From assembly GCF_000425205.1 (NCBI RefSeq), contig NZ_AULI01000007.1, forward strand, positions 62,001-126,000: 64,000 nt of DNA, in the 5' to 3' direction. Position numbers and translations under genes: made by a program. Below are positions 52,739-62,312 of this stretch, piece after piece (the stretch's first letter is position 1; the number at the start of each line of letters is the position of its first letter). Below the pieces are notes generated by a model that was not told where the DNA came from, searched no databases, and saw only the letters and a program-made list of their open reading frames with translations. This DNA is from Pontibacillus halophilus JSM 076056 = DSM 19796. GTDB taxonomy: Bacteria; Bacillota; Bacilli; Bacillales; BH030062.

Positions 52739-53968
52739 CTACTCATTGATCGCTCGCTTATGGACGGATTGAATGTTCTTTGTTGTCAGGATCGTTACAA
52801 TTGCTACGCCTCCTGCAATACCTAGAACGAGTTTCGATGAAAAGCAAAGAATAATCACAAGTATGACTGCCACTGCGCTTGCCATGATTCGTACAGAAGT
52901 CTCCTGAAACGTACGGAACACACTAGATACGGCTATCAATGCATTGCCAATAAAGAAGACATCCGCCGCTTTCACAAGCGTATCAATTGAGACAAGGTCA
53001 AGATACACGAGAAAGAATACGATGAGATGGACCATCGCTAATATAGAAAGACTCACTAAGGGAACGCCTTTGTCTGTTCGCTTCGTAACCCAATGCGGCA
53101 AACGTGGCTGACTAGCCACTAACCGTGCTACACCGCCTGTAACGAGAATATAGGTCGTCATACACAAGCTGACGGTAACGAGGGTTATGAGTGTCATGGA
53201 CCAAGATCCGAATAATGGTTGAAGAATGGCAGATAAATCTGTAACAGGCCCCCCTGTGTACCACTGTACCGCTCCAGCGACCGTGACACTAACGACCGTG
53301 ACGATGGATGCACTGTAAAGAACAGCACGATGAATCGTCTGGTTAGGATTTCGCACCTCACCGCTGTAATTGCCTACTATCTCCCACCCAACTAGCATCC
53401 AGAATAAGAGCAACAAACTACTTCCGAATGATGGAAGATGAAATTCCGTCATTGTCATAGCAAGCTTTGAAGACGTAAGCAAGGAAGTAACCCCACCTGT
53501 AAACAAGACGAGTACAGCGAAAGTCGAGAAGATAAAAGAGGCTTTCCCTATGAACTGAACGTTGTTGATTAGAACAACCATACACAGAATCATCAGCACG
53601 ATGCCAATCCCCTCAAGACGGATAGGCAGCTGCAGCCACCCATCTACGTATGTATCAGCCGTCATTAAGACAGCAATTGGGCCAATGGATGCGGCCATCA
53701 TGAAATAGATTGCGGCGAGCTTTCGATAGCGTTCTCCGAATGCCTTGTAAATTGCGATGGTCACTCCACCATCCCCAGGATACCGTACCGATATCTTCGC
53801 AAATAAGAACGCAAATAAAAATGTTACGAGCATCATCGCCACCCATGCAAATATGGCATATTCACCTGTCGTATCATAAACCAAGGTTGGTAACAGAATT
53901 ATACCGGAACCGAGAATTGGGCCTATCATTAACCCACTCAACGCGAGTGGTCCAAGTGTTTGTTTCAT
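52739..53968 (-). CDS. APC-superfamily amino acid permease
   Basis: A 409-residue transporter with about twelve membrane helices. The first helix holds the substrate-site glycines GLMIGPILGSGIILLP, characteristic of the amino acid-polyamine-organocation superfamily (YjeH-like branch). Substrate unknown. It is divergent from a LysR-type regulator 105 bp away, which probably controls it. ATG follows GGGAGG. Confidence 0.87.
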   Translation of the reverse strand: MKQTLGPLALSGLMIGPILGSGIILLPTLVYDTTGEYAIFAWVAMMLVTFLFAFLFAKISVRYPGDGGVTIAIYKAFGERYRKLAAIYFMMAASIGPIAVLMTADTYVDGWLQLPIRLEGIGIVLMILCMVVLINNVQFIGKASFIFSTFAVLVLFTGGVTSLLTSSKLAMTMTEFHLPSFGSSLLLLFWMLVGWEIVGNYSGEVRNPNQTIHRAVLYSASIVTVVSVTVAGAVQWYTGGPVTDLSAILQPLFGSWSMTLITLVTVSLCMTTYILVTGGVARLVASQPRLPHWVTKRTDKGVPLVSLSILAMVHLIVFFLVYLDLVSIDTLVKAADVFFIGNALIAVSSVFRTFQETSVRIMASAVAVILVIILCFSSKLVLGIAGGVAIVTILTTKNIQSVHKRAINE

Positions 53969-54073
53969 TTACATTTCCTCCCTCCTCTATTATTCTATGT
54001 ACATAGCATCCATCAGTAAAATTGAAATAACGAAACGAAACAATCGACTATACCGATAACAAAGGAGTAAAAT

Positions 54074-54970
54074 ATGGAAATCCGTCATTTACAATCATTT
54101 ATTAAGGTGGTTGAATATGCGAGCTTCTCGAAAGCAGCCCACTCACTAGATTATGCTCAATCTACCATTACTGCCCACATTAAGAACTTAGAAGATGAAC
54201 TTGGTGCCCCTTTATTTGACCGACTAGGGAAGAAAATTCAATTGACCGCACTTGGCAGCTCATTCCTTCAAAAAGCGAAGCAAATGATTCAATTGTACGA
54301 AGAATCAACGCACATGGCGCATCCTACCGAGCACCCTCGTGGCTCTCTTACAATTGGCGCCCCAGAGTCGCTTGCGGTCTATCGTCTGCCGAGCATTATG
54401 AGAGCCTTTAAACAGGCCTATCCAGAAGTTTATCTCACTGTCAAAGTAGGAGACTGTCCTGAATTGTACGACCAAATCACCAAGGGTGATGTGGACATCG
54501 CACTTATGCTTGATGTCCATGCTGACCACTATGAAGAACTTGAGATGGAAGACTTACTGGAGGAAGAAATGGTCGTGGTCGAAGCAAACGATGATATCCC
54601 TCTTCAGAGTAACCGACACACCCCTACTGTCCTCTATACAGAAAAGGGCTGTAGCTACCGCGCTGTATTTGACGACTACCTCTACCACAACCGCATTCAG
54701 CCGAACCATAGCATGGAATTTTGGAGCGTTGAGGCTATTAAACAATGTGTAAAGTGCGGACTCGGCATTGCTTTACTCCCTGCGATTACAGTCGAAGAAG
54801 ACAGAAGGCAAGGCAAGCTGACCGCTATCCCATGGATGAAAGAAGGCGTTCACGTGCGAAGTATGCTTGCCTATCATAAGCATAAATGGCATTCTCCGGC
54901 TATGAAGGCTTTTCAGAAGACGACAAAAGCCTATTTCGACGAACAACACGTCATCCCAACAGCGCAGTAA
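54074..54970 (+). CDS. LysR-family transcriptional regulator
   Basis: A 298-residue LysR regulator. The N-terminal winged helix-turn-helix is intact (FIKVVEYASFSKAAHSLDYAQSTITAHIKNLEDELGAPLFDR), followed by a linker helix and a periplasmic-binding-type effector domain (RGSLTIGAPESLAVYRLP, GLGIALLPAITVEED). ATG follows AAAGGAG. Most likely an activator or repressor of the divergent APC permease (inference from context). Confidence 0.9.
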   Translation: MEIRHLQSFIKVVEYASFSKAAHSLDYAQSTITAHIKNLEDELGAPLFDRLGKKIQLTALGSSFLQKAKQMIQLYEESTHMAHPTEHPRGSLTIGAPESLAVYRLPSIMRAFKQAYPEVYLTVKVGDCPELYDQITKGDVDIALMLDVHADHYEELEMEDLLEEEMVVVEANDDIPLQSNRHTPTVLYTEKGCSYRAVFDDYLYHNRIQPNHSMEFWSVEAIKQCVKCGLGIALLPAITVEEDRRQGKLTAIPWMKEGVHVRSMLAYHKHKWHSPAMKAFQKTTKAYFDEQHVIPTAQ

Positions 54971-55002
54971 AAAAACTCCCTGAATAAATCAGGGAGTTTC
55001 CT
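54969..55002. terminator. Bidirectional terminator between lysR and the maltodextrin operon
   Basis: AAACTCCCTGA / TCAGGGAGTTT stem with five-base loop; poly-A/T at the lysR side gives strong outflow on the minus strand. Confidence 0.82.
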
Positions 55003-55007
55003 ATTGC

Positions 55008-57293
55008 TTATAAGGAGACTGCACGCTTCTCAGGAATGGTAACCTCTAAATCGTCAACCACAATTGTGATCGCATCTCCTTCTTCTTGCTGAATGACCAT
55101 TCCTTCCTTATCTACAGTAACCTCTAACAGGTGACCTCGGAAGTTAATCTTGAACGAGTAACGGTCCCAATCACTCGGAATAAACGGCTTAAAGGCCAAC
55201 TGTCCGTTCTTCACCCGTAGACCGGCGAACCCGTGCACGATGGACAGCCACGAGCCCGCCATACTCGTAATATGAAGGCCATCATCTGTATCGTTGTTGT
55301 AGTTGTCAAGGTCTAAACGGGCGGTACGTAGATACATTTCATAAGCTTTCTCCCCTAAACCAATCTCAGCGGCTAAGATGGAATGAACACATGGGGAAAG
55401 CGATGATTCATGAACAGTCATCGGCTCATAGAAATGGAAATTCCGTTCTTTCTCTTCCAAACTGTAGCGATGATTCAAGAAATACAAACCTTGTAGAACA
55501 TCAGCTTGCTTGATGAAACAAGAACGTAAAATTCGGTCCCACGACCAATTCTGATTCAATGGGAGGTGACGTTCTTCGAGCTCTGAGACCGGCATAAGGT
55601 CTTTGTCTAGATATCCATCTTGCTGTAGGAACACACCATTGGTTTCATCGTATGGTTCGTACATGTTCGCTAGAATGTCTTTCCAATGATCAAGTTCAAC
55701 CCCTTCTACTTGAAGAGATTCATATAATTCTTGATAACGTGTCGGGTCATGCTTCTCTAAGAATTTCGCAACACCAAGCGCGTATTCAAGTGTCCAAGCT
55801 GCAATTCGATTTGTATACCAGTTGTTGTTGACGTTGTTCTCATATTCATTCGGACCAGTCACACCAAGAATCATATACACGCCTTTACGCGGATGGTAGG
55901 TCACTCGACTTGCCCAGAAACGGCTGAGTTCAACTAAGACTTCAAATCCGTATTGTCCTAGATAAGATGTGTCCCCGGTGTAGTTAATGTAATTCCAAAT
56001 GGCATGGGCAATCGCTCCATTACGATGAATCTCTTCAAACGTAATTTCCCACTCGTTATGAGATTCCTCACCGTTCATCGTTACCATCGGATAGAGCGCC
56101 CCATCCAAACCTAGCTTCTTCGCATTCTCCTTCGCCTGTTGAAGCTGATTGTAACGATAGATTAATAAATTTCGAGCAATTGAAGGCTCAGCAGTCCCTA
56201 GATAGAAAGGTAGACAATACGCTTCTGTATCCCAATACGTACTTCCTCCATATTTCTCTCCGGTGAAGCCTTTCGGACCAATATTTAAATTTGCGTCTTC
56301 CCCAGTATACGTATTGTACAGTTGGAAGATGTTATAGCGGATTCCTTGCTGGGCTTCTTGGTCTCCTTCAATGCGAACATCAGCATGTTTCCACCGGTCT
56401 TCCCATGCCACTTTGTGGTTGTGGAATAATTGCACAAACCCTTTCTCCGAAGCTTCCTTAACCGATGTTTCTACAAGATTATCAAGATTATCCTTCTCTA
56501 CATTCCGACTAGAGACAACGCTTACATATTTGTAGCATGTAATGGGTTCATTTGCTTTTGCCTTTACTTGTATCATGTGGTCTACATACTCTTTATCAAT
56601 CGTCGGCGTGCCTTCTTCAACTACGCCACCTTCAACAATCGTCTTCATTGCAGCCGCTACATCAAATTCCGTCTTTCTCGTACGCATCCGCAATCTACCA
56701 AATGAAGCTTCTCCCTGTGAGGTGACAGGTTCCCAGAAATCTTCATCATAATTGGCATCTTCATTTCGAACATCCCCATTTAAATATGGCTGGAACGTAA
56801 CCGTGCGTTCTTCATCAACGGGTGTAATCTCGTATTGAACGCCTATAATAGAGTGGTCATCAATTGAGAAGAAGCGAATGACGTGCCCTTCAATGATCTT
56901 CCCATTTGGACTTTCCGCTCGAAATGTTCGTTCCAAATATCCATGCTTCATATTCAATTCACGTTTAAATTCAGACACCGACCATGTGGCAAGGTCTAAT
57001 TCTTCTTCATCAATATAAATGCGAATTCCAGTAACGTTAATGGAGTTTAATACTTTCGCAAAGAATTCAGGATACCCGTTCTTCCACCAGCCCACACGCG
57101 TTTTATCCGGATAGTATACGCCACCGACGTACGTCCCTTCATGCGTGTCCCCGCTATAAGTCTCTTCGAAATTTCCCCGCATCCCCATGTGGCCATTTCC
57201 AATACTCATAAGACTTTCAGCTAGGCGATTTGACTGTGGGTGCATCCCTGACTCTGTTACCTTCCATTCGTCTACCTTAACAATCCGTTCCAT
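55008..57293 (-). CDS. Glycoside hydrolase family 65, maltose phosphorylase
   Basis: Cytosolic enzyme that phosphorolyses maltose to beta-glucose-1-phosphate and glucose. 761 residues, the usual GH65 length: N-terminal beta-sandwich (GNGHMGMRGNFEE, THEGTYVGGVYYPDKTRVGW), (alpha/alpha)6 barrel with the general acid in EESHNEWEITFEEIHRNG, and phosphate-binding residues near the end of the barrel (HESSLSPCVHSI). Closest in pattern to maltose rather than trehalose phosphorylase. ATG 57293 follows GGGGGAG; GTG 57296 is too close to it. Last gene of the operon; beta-phosphoglucomutase (pgmB) is not visible here. Confidence 0.92.
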   Translation of the reverse strand: MERIVKVDEWKVTESGMHPQSNRLAESLMSIGNGHMGMRGNFEETYSGDTHEGTYVGGVYYPDKTRVGWWKNGYPEFFAKVLNSINVTGIRIYIDEEELDLATWSVSEFKRELNMKHGYLERTFRAESPNGKIIEGHVIRFFSIDDHSIIGVQYEITPVDEERTVTFQPYLNGDVRNEDANYDEDFWEPVTSQGEASFGRLRMRTRKTEFDVAAAMKTIVEGGVVEEGTPTIDKEYVDHMIQVKAKANEPITCYKYVSVVSSRNVEKDNLDNLVETSVKEASEKGFVQLFHNHKVAWEDRWKHADVRIEGDQEAQQGIRYNIFQLYNTYTGEDANLNIGPKGFTGEKYGGSTYWDTEAYCLPFYLGTAEPSIARNLLIYRYNQLQQAKENAKKLGLDGALYPMVTMNGEESHNEWEITFEEIHRNGAIAHAIWNYINYTGDTSYLGQYGFEVLVELSRFWASRVTYHPRKGVYMILGVTGPNEYENNVNNNWYTNRIAAWTLEYALGVAKFLEKHDPTRYQELYESLQVEGVELDHWKDILANMYEPYDETNGVFLQQDGYLDKDLMPVSELEERHLPLNQNWSWDRILRSCFIKQADVLQGLYFLNHRYSLEEKERNFHFYEPMTVHESSLSPCVHSILAAEIGLGEKAYEMYLRTARLDLDNYNNDTDDGLHITSMAGSWLSIVHGFAGLRVKNGQLAFKPFIPSDWDRYSFKINFRGHLLEVTVDKEGMVIQQEEGDAITIVVDDLEVTIPEKRAVSL

Positions 57294-57314
57294 CACTTCT
57301 CCCCCTTTGGTTGA

Positions 57315-58358
57315 TTATAACAACGTTTCTTCACGCGCTTGAGTCGACTGACGGTCTTTAATGTTATACGGAACAATGATGCGCTTAGTCGGAACGCTTT
57401 CGTCTTGCATCTTCTCAATTAAGCATTTCGCTGCTTGACGGCCCAATTCATAAATGTGAATGTCGACCGTTGTTAACGATGGACGTGCAATCTCAGACAT
57501 GTGAATGTTGTTGAAGCTCACGATGGATACATCTCGTGGTACTTGCTTCCCTAATTCCTCAAGCATTGTGACGACACCTATGCTCATCAAATCATCAACA
57601 ATGACTAGCCCAGTCGGTGGGTCTGGCAGGTTGAACAATTCGTGTACCGCTTCTCTACCACCCGATTTCAGAAATTCGGTATGAACGCTATACTCTTCTA
57701 AGAGCAGCATACCTGACTCCTGTAATGCCAATTGGTATCCACGCTTTCGATCAACGGTCACCACTAAGTCCTCATCGCCGCCTATGAACGCGATGCGCTC
57801 ATGACCTAAATCAATTAATCGATTTGTAATCTCCTTTGAAGCCGTCACGTTGTCATTGTCTACATGCGTAATAGAGTCCATGTGCTCACACGGCTTCCCA
57901 ATCACAATAAACGGAAACTTTCTTTCGAATAGGAAATTCATCACTCGGTCATTAACCATTGAATAAAGAAGCAAGATCCCGTCTACTCGATTCCCATACA
58001 CCATACGCTGGACACTCTCAAGTACTTCGTCTTCTGTTTCTCCTGTGGAGATATAAAGGGAATAATCCAGCTGATGCGCAATGGAGCTAATCCCTCGTAA
58101 CACTTCAGGAAAGAATGGATTTTGCAGCGCCTTATCAGCTGAAGATTTCATCACAATTCCAAAAGCCTGTGTCGAGCGATTTGCAAGGCTTCTCGCATTT
58201 ACATTTGGATGATACCCTAGCTCTTTCATCGCACGTCTCACCCGTTTTTTTGTGTCTGCGCTTATGCGAGAACTATCAGCCAGCACCCTCGAGACTGTTG
58301 AGGGTGCTACATTAGCTGCTTTTGCCACATCTTTAATCGTTACGCCCAATTCACTCAC
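57315..58358 (-). CDS. LacI-family regulator of maltodextrin use (MalR/MdxR-like)
   Basis: A 347-residue repressor or activator: helix-turn-helix VTIKDVAKAANVAPSTVSRVL with hinge helix NARSLANRSTQAFGIV, and effector domain with HVDNDNVTASKEI, ERIAFIGGDEDL, SIVSFNN. It sits inside the operon between GH31 and GH65 genes and so is autoregulated with them. The GTG at 58358 is almost touching the AAAGGA site; TTG 58349 (giving MGVTIKDV) has 10-nt spacing and may be the true start. A close paralogue is at the left edge of the window. Confidence 0.92.
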   Translation of the reverse strand: MSELGVTIKDVAKAANVAPSTVSRVLADSSRISADTKKRVRRAMKELGYHPNVNARSLANRSTQAFGIVMKSSADKALQNPFFPEVLRGISSIAHQLDYSLYISTGETEDEVLESVQRMVYGNRVDGILLLYSMVNDRVMNFLFERKFPFIVIGKPCEHMDSITHVDNDNVTASKEITNRLIDLGHERIAFIGGDEDLVVTVDRKRGYQLALQESGMLLLEEYSVHTEFLKSGGREAVHELFNLPDPPTGLVIVDDLMSIGVVTMLEELGKQVPRDVSIVSFNNIHMSEIARPSLTTVDIHIYELGRQAAKCLIEKMQDESVPTKRIIVPYNIKDRQSTQAREETLL

Positions 58359-58369
58359 ATCCTTTTTGA

Positions 58370-60724
58370 CTACGGCAAAGGAATTGAAAAGACGTCATCT
58401 ACCCCGTCTAGTTCTACACCATTTACCTTAAGTGCTCTGCCTTGTAATTCATGAACAACAAGCACAAGCTGCTCATAGTTCGGTCGATAGGTTCCTTCTC
58501 CGCGCTCTAATGTAACGGAGACCTCTGAATCACTGCTCTCGATTGTCAGGTTCACCTCAAGCTTCTCACCCTGTACGTAATTCGTCGTCTCTCCGTCGTC
58601 ATCGTAGAATGTCGTGCGGTACGTTTCATGTTCACCTGCATAGATGTGGAAGCTCAATCCATCATCACGTTCTTTCGTCGATTGCTTGATGCTTCCTTGC
58701 GGCAACAAGCTTCCTCGTTTCACAAAGATTGGCAACTTATCAAGTTCAGCATGGACGAGGTGCGTTTCTTCCCCTTCGTATACATCTCCGTTAAAGTAAT
58801 CCACCCACGTTCCTTCTGGGAAATAAACCGCACGGTCCGTAACGGAAGGCTGTAGAATTGGTGCGATTAATACGTTGTCACCAAGCATAAACTGGTCGTT
58901 GATGTTATACGTCTTCTTATCTTCTGGAAATTCGTACAGAAGCGGACGCATAACAGGCTCCCCTTCTAAATGAGCTTTATAGAAGAGAGAGTATAGATGA
59001 GGCATAAATACGTAACGTAGACGAATGTAGGTCTTCATCAATTCCTCATACGTTTCTCCAAATTGCCAGGGTTCTTGATAGACAGTTCCGATTGCAGAGT
59101 GGTTTCTAAAGTATGGTGTGAATGCTCCAACTTGTGTCCACCGTGTTAGCAACTCAGCATTGGTGTCATGAGCAAAGCCGCCTACGTCAGGACCTGAAAA
59201 TGCGACACCGGATAAGCCAAGATTCATGACCATTGGAAGAGATAATTGAAGATGCTCCCAGAACGAGCGATTATCTCCTGTCCACACGGCTGCATACCGT
59301 TGAACCCCTGCATACCCCGCTCGTGTTAATAGGAACGGGCGCTTCCCATCCAATTGATTCGTCAGCCCGTCTACTGTTGCTTTGCCCATTTGTAGCCCAT
59401 ACAAGTTGTGAAGGGCACGATGCGTGTCAGGGTCTCCATCATTTCGATGCATTACATTCACGTCCATCGTCTTTGTCTCGTTAAAGACGGCTGGCTCATT
59501 CATATCATTCCAGATGCCTTCAATACCTAATTCTGTGTAGTATTCATGAAGGTCTCCCCACCACTTACGTGTCCGTTCATCCGTGAAATCAGGAAATGCA
59601 CTTTCACCAGGCCATACATCCCCGGTATAGAGGTCCCCTTCTAAGTACGAACAGAAATGGCCTTCTTTAATCCCGTCTACATAGACCGAATACTCAGGGT
59701 CTTTCTTCACTCCAGGATCGACAATCGGGATGACGTGGACGCCAACATCTTTTAAGTCTTGAACAAGGCGCTTCGGATCGGCGAATTGGTCTTTGTTAAA
59801 GGTAAACACACGATACCCATCCATATAGTGAATATCCAAGTAAAGGGCGTCCAACGGAATCTCTTTGTTAAGGAACTGTTTCACGACTTCTCTTACTTCC
59901 GTTTCGCTCTCATAGCTGTACCGTGACTGGTGGTACCCTAATGCCCATTTAGGTGGGACGGCCATTCGACCAGTAAGGTGTGTGTACTGCTCCAATACTT
60001 CTTTCGGAGACGGTCCTGCACATACGAAGTAATCCAACTGCCCGCCTGCAGCCTTAAAGGAAAATACATCACGGCTTGTCTTCATATCAAATGTCGATTC
60101 GTAGCTATTGTGGAAGAACACACCATAGGCTTTGCCATCTCTTAATCCCATAAAGTAAGGAATAGATTGATAGAGAGGATCGGTCTCTGGGTTATGTGGG
60201 GCATAGACATCTGTATTCCACATCGTGTATTCTTCGCCCTGTTTGTTTAAGAAGCCTGCCTTTTCTCCGAATCCATAATAGCCATCTGTCTCTTCACAAT
60301 CTTTAAATGCAATTACTTCCCCTTTAGAATTGTAGCCCATGCCTTGTTGATACTCTGTTACGATTGGGCGACCTGAGCCGTCTGAAATGTGAATTCGAAA
60401 AGGAGATTTCTCAATCTGAAGGTGCAAGGCCGATGTAGTCAGTAGAATGTGGGAATCTTCTTCATCCATTACCACAACGGTCTCCTCACGTTCTGCAACG
60501 ACCGCAGGATTGTGCTTTGTAGATGGCTCTTGATGTGGATTCATAATGATGCGTACGAGGTCCGAGCGGTAAAACAGCACCTTTACACTTCCATTAATGC
60601 AATGGAATGCGGCTCCACCTTCGACCTGTTCATGACGAACGTAATCTCCTAGTTGCTTATAACCAGATTCGGACGTCTCTGACTGCCCTCCTGGGTGTAT
60701 GGCGAAACTTGAATCTTCTAACAT
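58370..60724 (-). CDS. Alpha-glucosidase, glycoside hydrolase family 31
   Basis: A 784-residue cytosolic (no signal peptide) exo-alpha-glucosidase that trims glucose from maltodextrins. GH31 landmarks: DALYLDIHYMDGYRVFTF, the nucleophile Asp in GIWNDMNEPAVF, FLLTRAGYAGVQRYAAVWTGD, and GPDVGGFAHD with the general acid region; a C-terminal beta domain follows. ATG 60724 follows AGGAGGGG. Between the amylase and LacI genes with 11-18 nt gaps, so one operon. Confidence 0.93.
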   Translation of the reverse strand: MLEDSSFAIHPGGQSETSESGYKQLGDYVRHEQVEGGAAFHCINGSVKVLFYRSDLVRIIMNPHQEPSTKHNPAVVAEREETVVVMDEEDSHILLTTSALHLQIEKSPFRIHISDGSGRPIVTEYQQGMGYNSKGEVIAFKDCEETDGYYGFGEKAGFLNKQGEEYTMWNTDVYAPHNPETDPLYQSIPYFMGLRDGKAYGVFFHNSYESTFDMKTSRDVFSFKAAGGQLDYFVCAGPSPKEVLEQYTHLTGRMAVPPKWALGYHQSRYSYESETEVREVVKQFLNKEIPLDALYLDIHYMDGYRVFTFNKDQFADPKRLVQDLKDVGVHVIPIVDPGVKKDPEYSVYVDGIKEGHFCSYLEGDLYTGDVWPGESAFPDFTDERTRKWWGDLHEYYTELGIEGIWNDMNEPAVFNETKTMDVNVMHRNDGDPDTHRALHNLYGLQMGKATVDGLTNQLDGKRPFLLTRAGYAGVQRYAAVWTGDNRSFWEHLQLSLPMVMNLGLSGVAFSGPDVGGFAHDTNAELLTRWTQVGAFTPYFRNHSAIGTVYQEPWQFGETYEELMKTYIRLRYVFMPHLYSLFYKAHLEGEPVMRPLLYEFPEDKKTYNINDQFMLGDNVLIAPILQPSVTDRAVYFPEGTWVDYFNGDVYEGEETHLVHAELDKLPIFVKRGSLLPQGSIKQSTKERDDGLSFHIYAGEHETYRTTFYDDDGETTNYVQGEKLEVNLTIESSDSEVSVTLERGEGTYRPNYEQLVLVVHELQGRALKVNGVELDGVDDVFSIPLP

Positions 60725-60742
60725 ATTACCCCTCCTAAACCA

Positions 60743-62272
60743 TTATGTCTGAGCACGATTCTTCCGAGTGACGTAAATAACAAATGCGATAAAGCTGCCC
60801 ATCACCCCTACTACGGGGATGACGACTAGCCAATTAATCCCTTTGTCCTCCTCCACCACGTACAAATCTGCAGTGGACCGGTCTAACGCAATCTTATGTG
60901 CACCATCTGTTGAGCGAGCGATAGAATCATAGATTAATCCTCTTAATTGACTTCCTTCAGGAACATCGTTCAATGTAGCCGTCTTGGTCTCTTCACTATT
61001 GTTCACTGCAATATAAACGCTTTCATTTCCATGTGTTCGTTTGAAGACAGCGAAGGCTCCTTCATCCACGACCCGTTCGAAATCTCCTTCTGTTAAGGCA
61101 GTGAACTCCTTACGAATGGCGGACAGTTGCTCGATATGCTGCTTGACTTCTTCTTCCCCTACTTTGAAGTTCATCATTCTACGATTGTCAGGGTCCTCGC
61201 CCCCGTCCATCGCATACTCACTTCCTTGATACACAATCGGTATACCTGGGGCACCATACATATAGGTGAGTGCCATCTTCCAGCGATTCACAGGGTTTTC
61301 TTCGTTTAGAAGCGCAAGTCGTGTGAACCGTTTATTATCATGGTTATCGAGAAAGTTGCCGAGCAGGTGTGGTTGCTCAAAGAATGCCTTGTTTCTCTCC
61401 CATACGGTATACAACTCTTTTAATGAGTTCCCTTCTGTCTGAAAGGCCGTCGTAGCAGCCTCATAGAATGGATAATCTACAAATGAATCAATGCCAATCG
61501 ATTCATATTCTGCGATGTAGTTAGGATTCTCACTCCAAACTTCCCCTAATAAGAAGAAATCAGGATCAATCGACGTGACGTGGTCAGAGAACTCTTCCCA
61601 GAACGTCTTCGGAACGTGCTTCACCGTATCTAAGCGGAAGCCATCAACCCCCGTCTCAGTAATCCAGAACTCCGCAGCATTGAATAGATATTGCCTTACC
61701 TTTGGATGTTCTTGATTTAAATCCGGAAGACCTGCAAGCCAACCATTTTCCAGTTGTTCTTGGCTCTCCCCAATAATCGGAGATTCTTCATGGAACCAAT
61801 CTTGCTTTGTGGAATCGTTCAACCATGGATGCTTGTAACCCGTATGGTTAACGACAAAGTCGAATATGACTTTCATATCTCTGTCGTGAGCTTCTCGCAC
61901 AAGCCGTTTCACGTCCTCCATCGTCCCGAAATGTTCATCCACCTCCATGAAATCTTCAATCCAATAGCCATGGTACCCCTTTTCTTCATTGGCCATAATC
62001 GGCGTTAGCCATATGGACGTAAACCCCATGTCTTCAATAACATCGAGCTTATCAATAATCCCTTGGATATCTCCCCCATGATAGGCTCTTGGATCAGATA
62101 AATCGACGTTGTAATCGTTACTCTGATCCCCATTTTGGAATCGGTCCACCATAATAAAATAAATTTCCTCGTCCATCCACCCGTCTTCTTCTTTTTCAGC
62201 TGCGCCAACTGGCTGGGCGTAAAAAAGAAGAAACGGAATGAGTATGAGCGTATAGAACACTCTCTTCTTCAA
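60743..62272 (-). CDS. Membrane-anchored alpha-amylase family protein (GH13)
   Basis: A 509-residue exported enzyme cutting alpha-1,4-glucans. Start is taken as TTG 62272 (GGAGG about 7 nt upstream), giving a signal peptide LKKRVFYTLILIPFLLFYAQ...GAA; the longer frame begins with GTG 62329 inside the permease gene. GH13 regions I-IV are intact: DFVVNH, GFRLDTVKH (nucleophile Asp), GEVW (acid Glu), FLDNHDNKR. A single C-terminal helix (WLVVIPVVGVMGSFIAFVIYV) with basic tail RKNR anchors it at the outer face. No LPxTG motif. Confidence 0.92.
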   Translation of the reverse strand: MKKRVFYTLILIPFLLFYAQPVGAAEKEEDGWMDEEIYFIMVDRFQNGDQSNDYNVDLSDPRAYHGGDIQGIIDKLDVIEDMGFTSIWLTPIMANEEKGYHGYWIEDFMEVDEHFGTMEDVKRLVREAHDRDMKVIFDFVVNHTGYKHPWLNDSTKQDWFHEESPIIGESQEQLENGWLAGLPDLNQEHPKVRQYLFNAAEFWITETGVDGFRLDTVKHVPKTFWEEFSDHVTSIDPDFFLLGEVWSENPNYIAEYESIGIDSFVDYPFYEAATTAFQTEGNSLKELYTVWERNKAFFEQPHLLGNFLDNHDNKRFTRLALLNEENPVNRWKMALTYMYGAPGIPIVYQGSEYAMDGGEDPDNRRMMNFKVGEEEVKQHIEQLSAIRKEFTALTEGDFERVVDEGAFAVFKRTHGNESVYIAVNNSEETKTATLNDVPEGSQLRGLIYDSIARSTDGAHKIALDRSTADLYVVEEDKGINWLVVIPVVGVMGSFIAFVIYVTRKNRAQT

Positions 62273-62312
62273 ATCCGCTCCTCCTTTGGAAAAACTTTCT
62301 ACACCTATAAGA

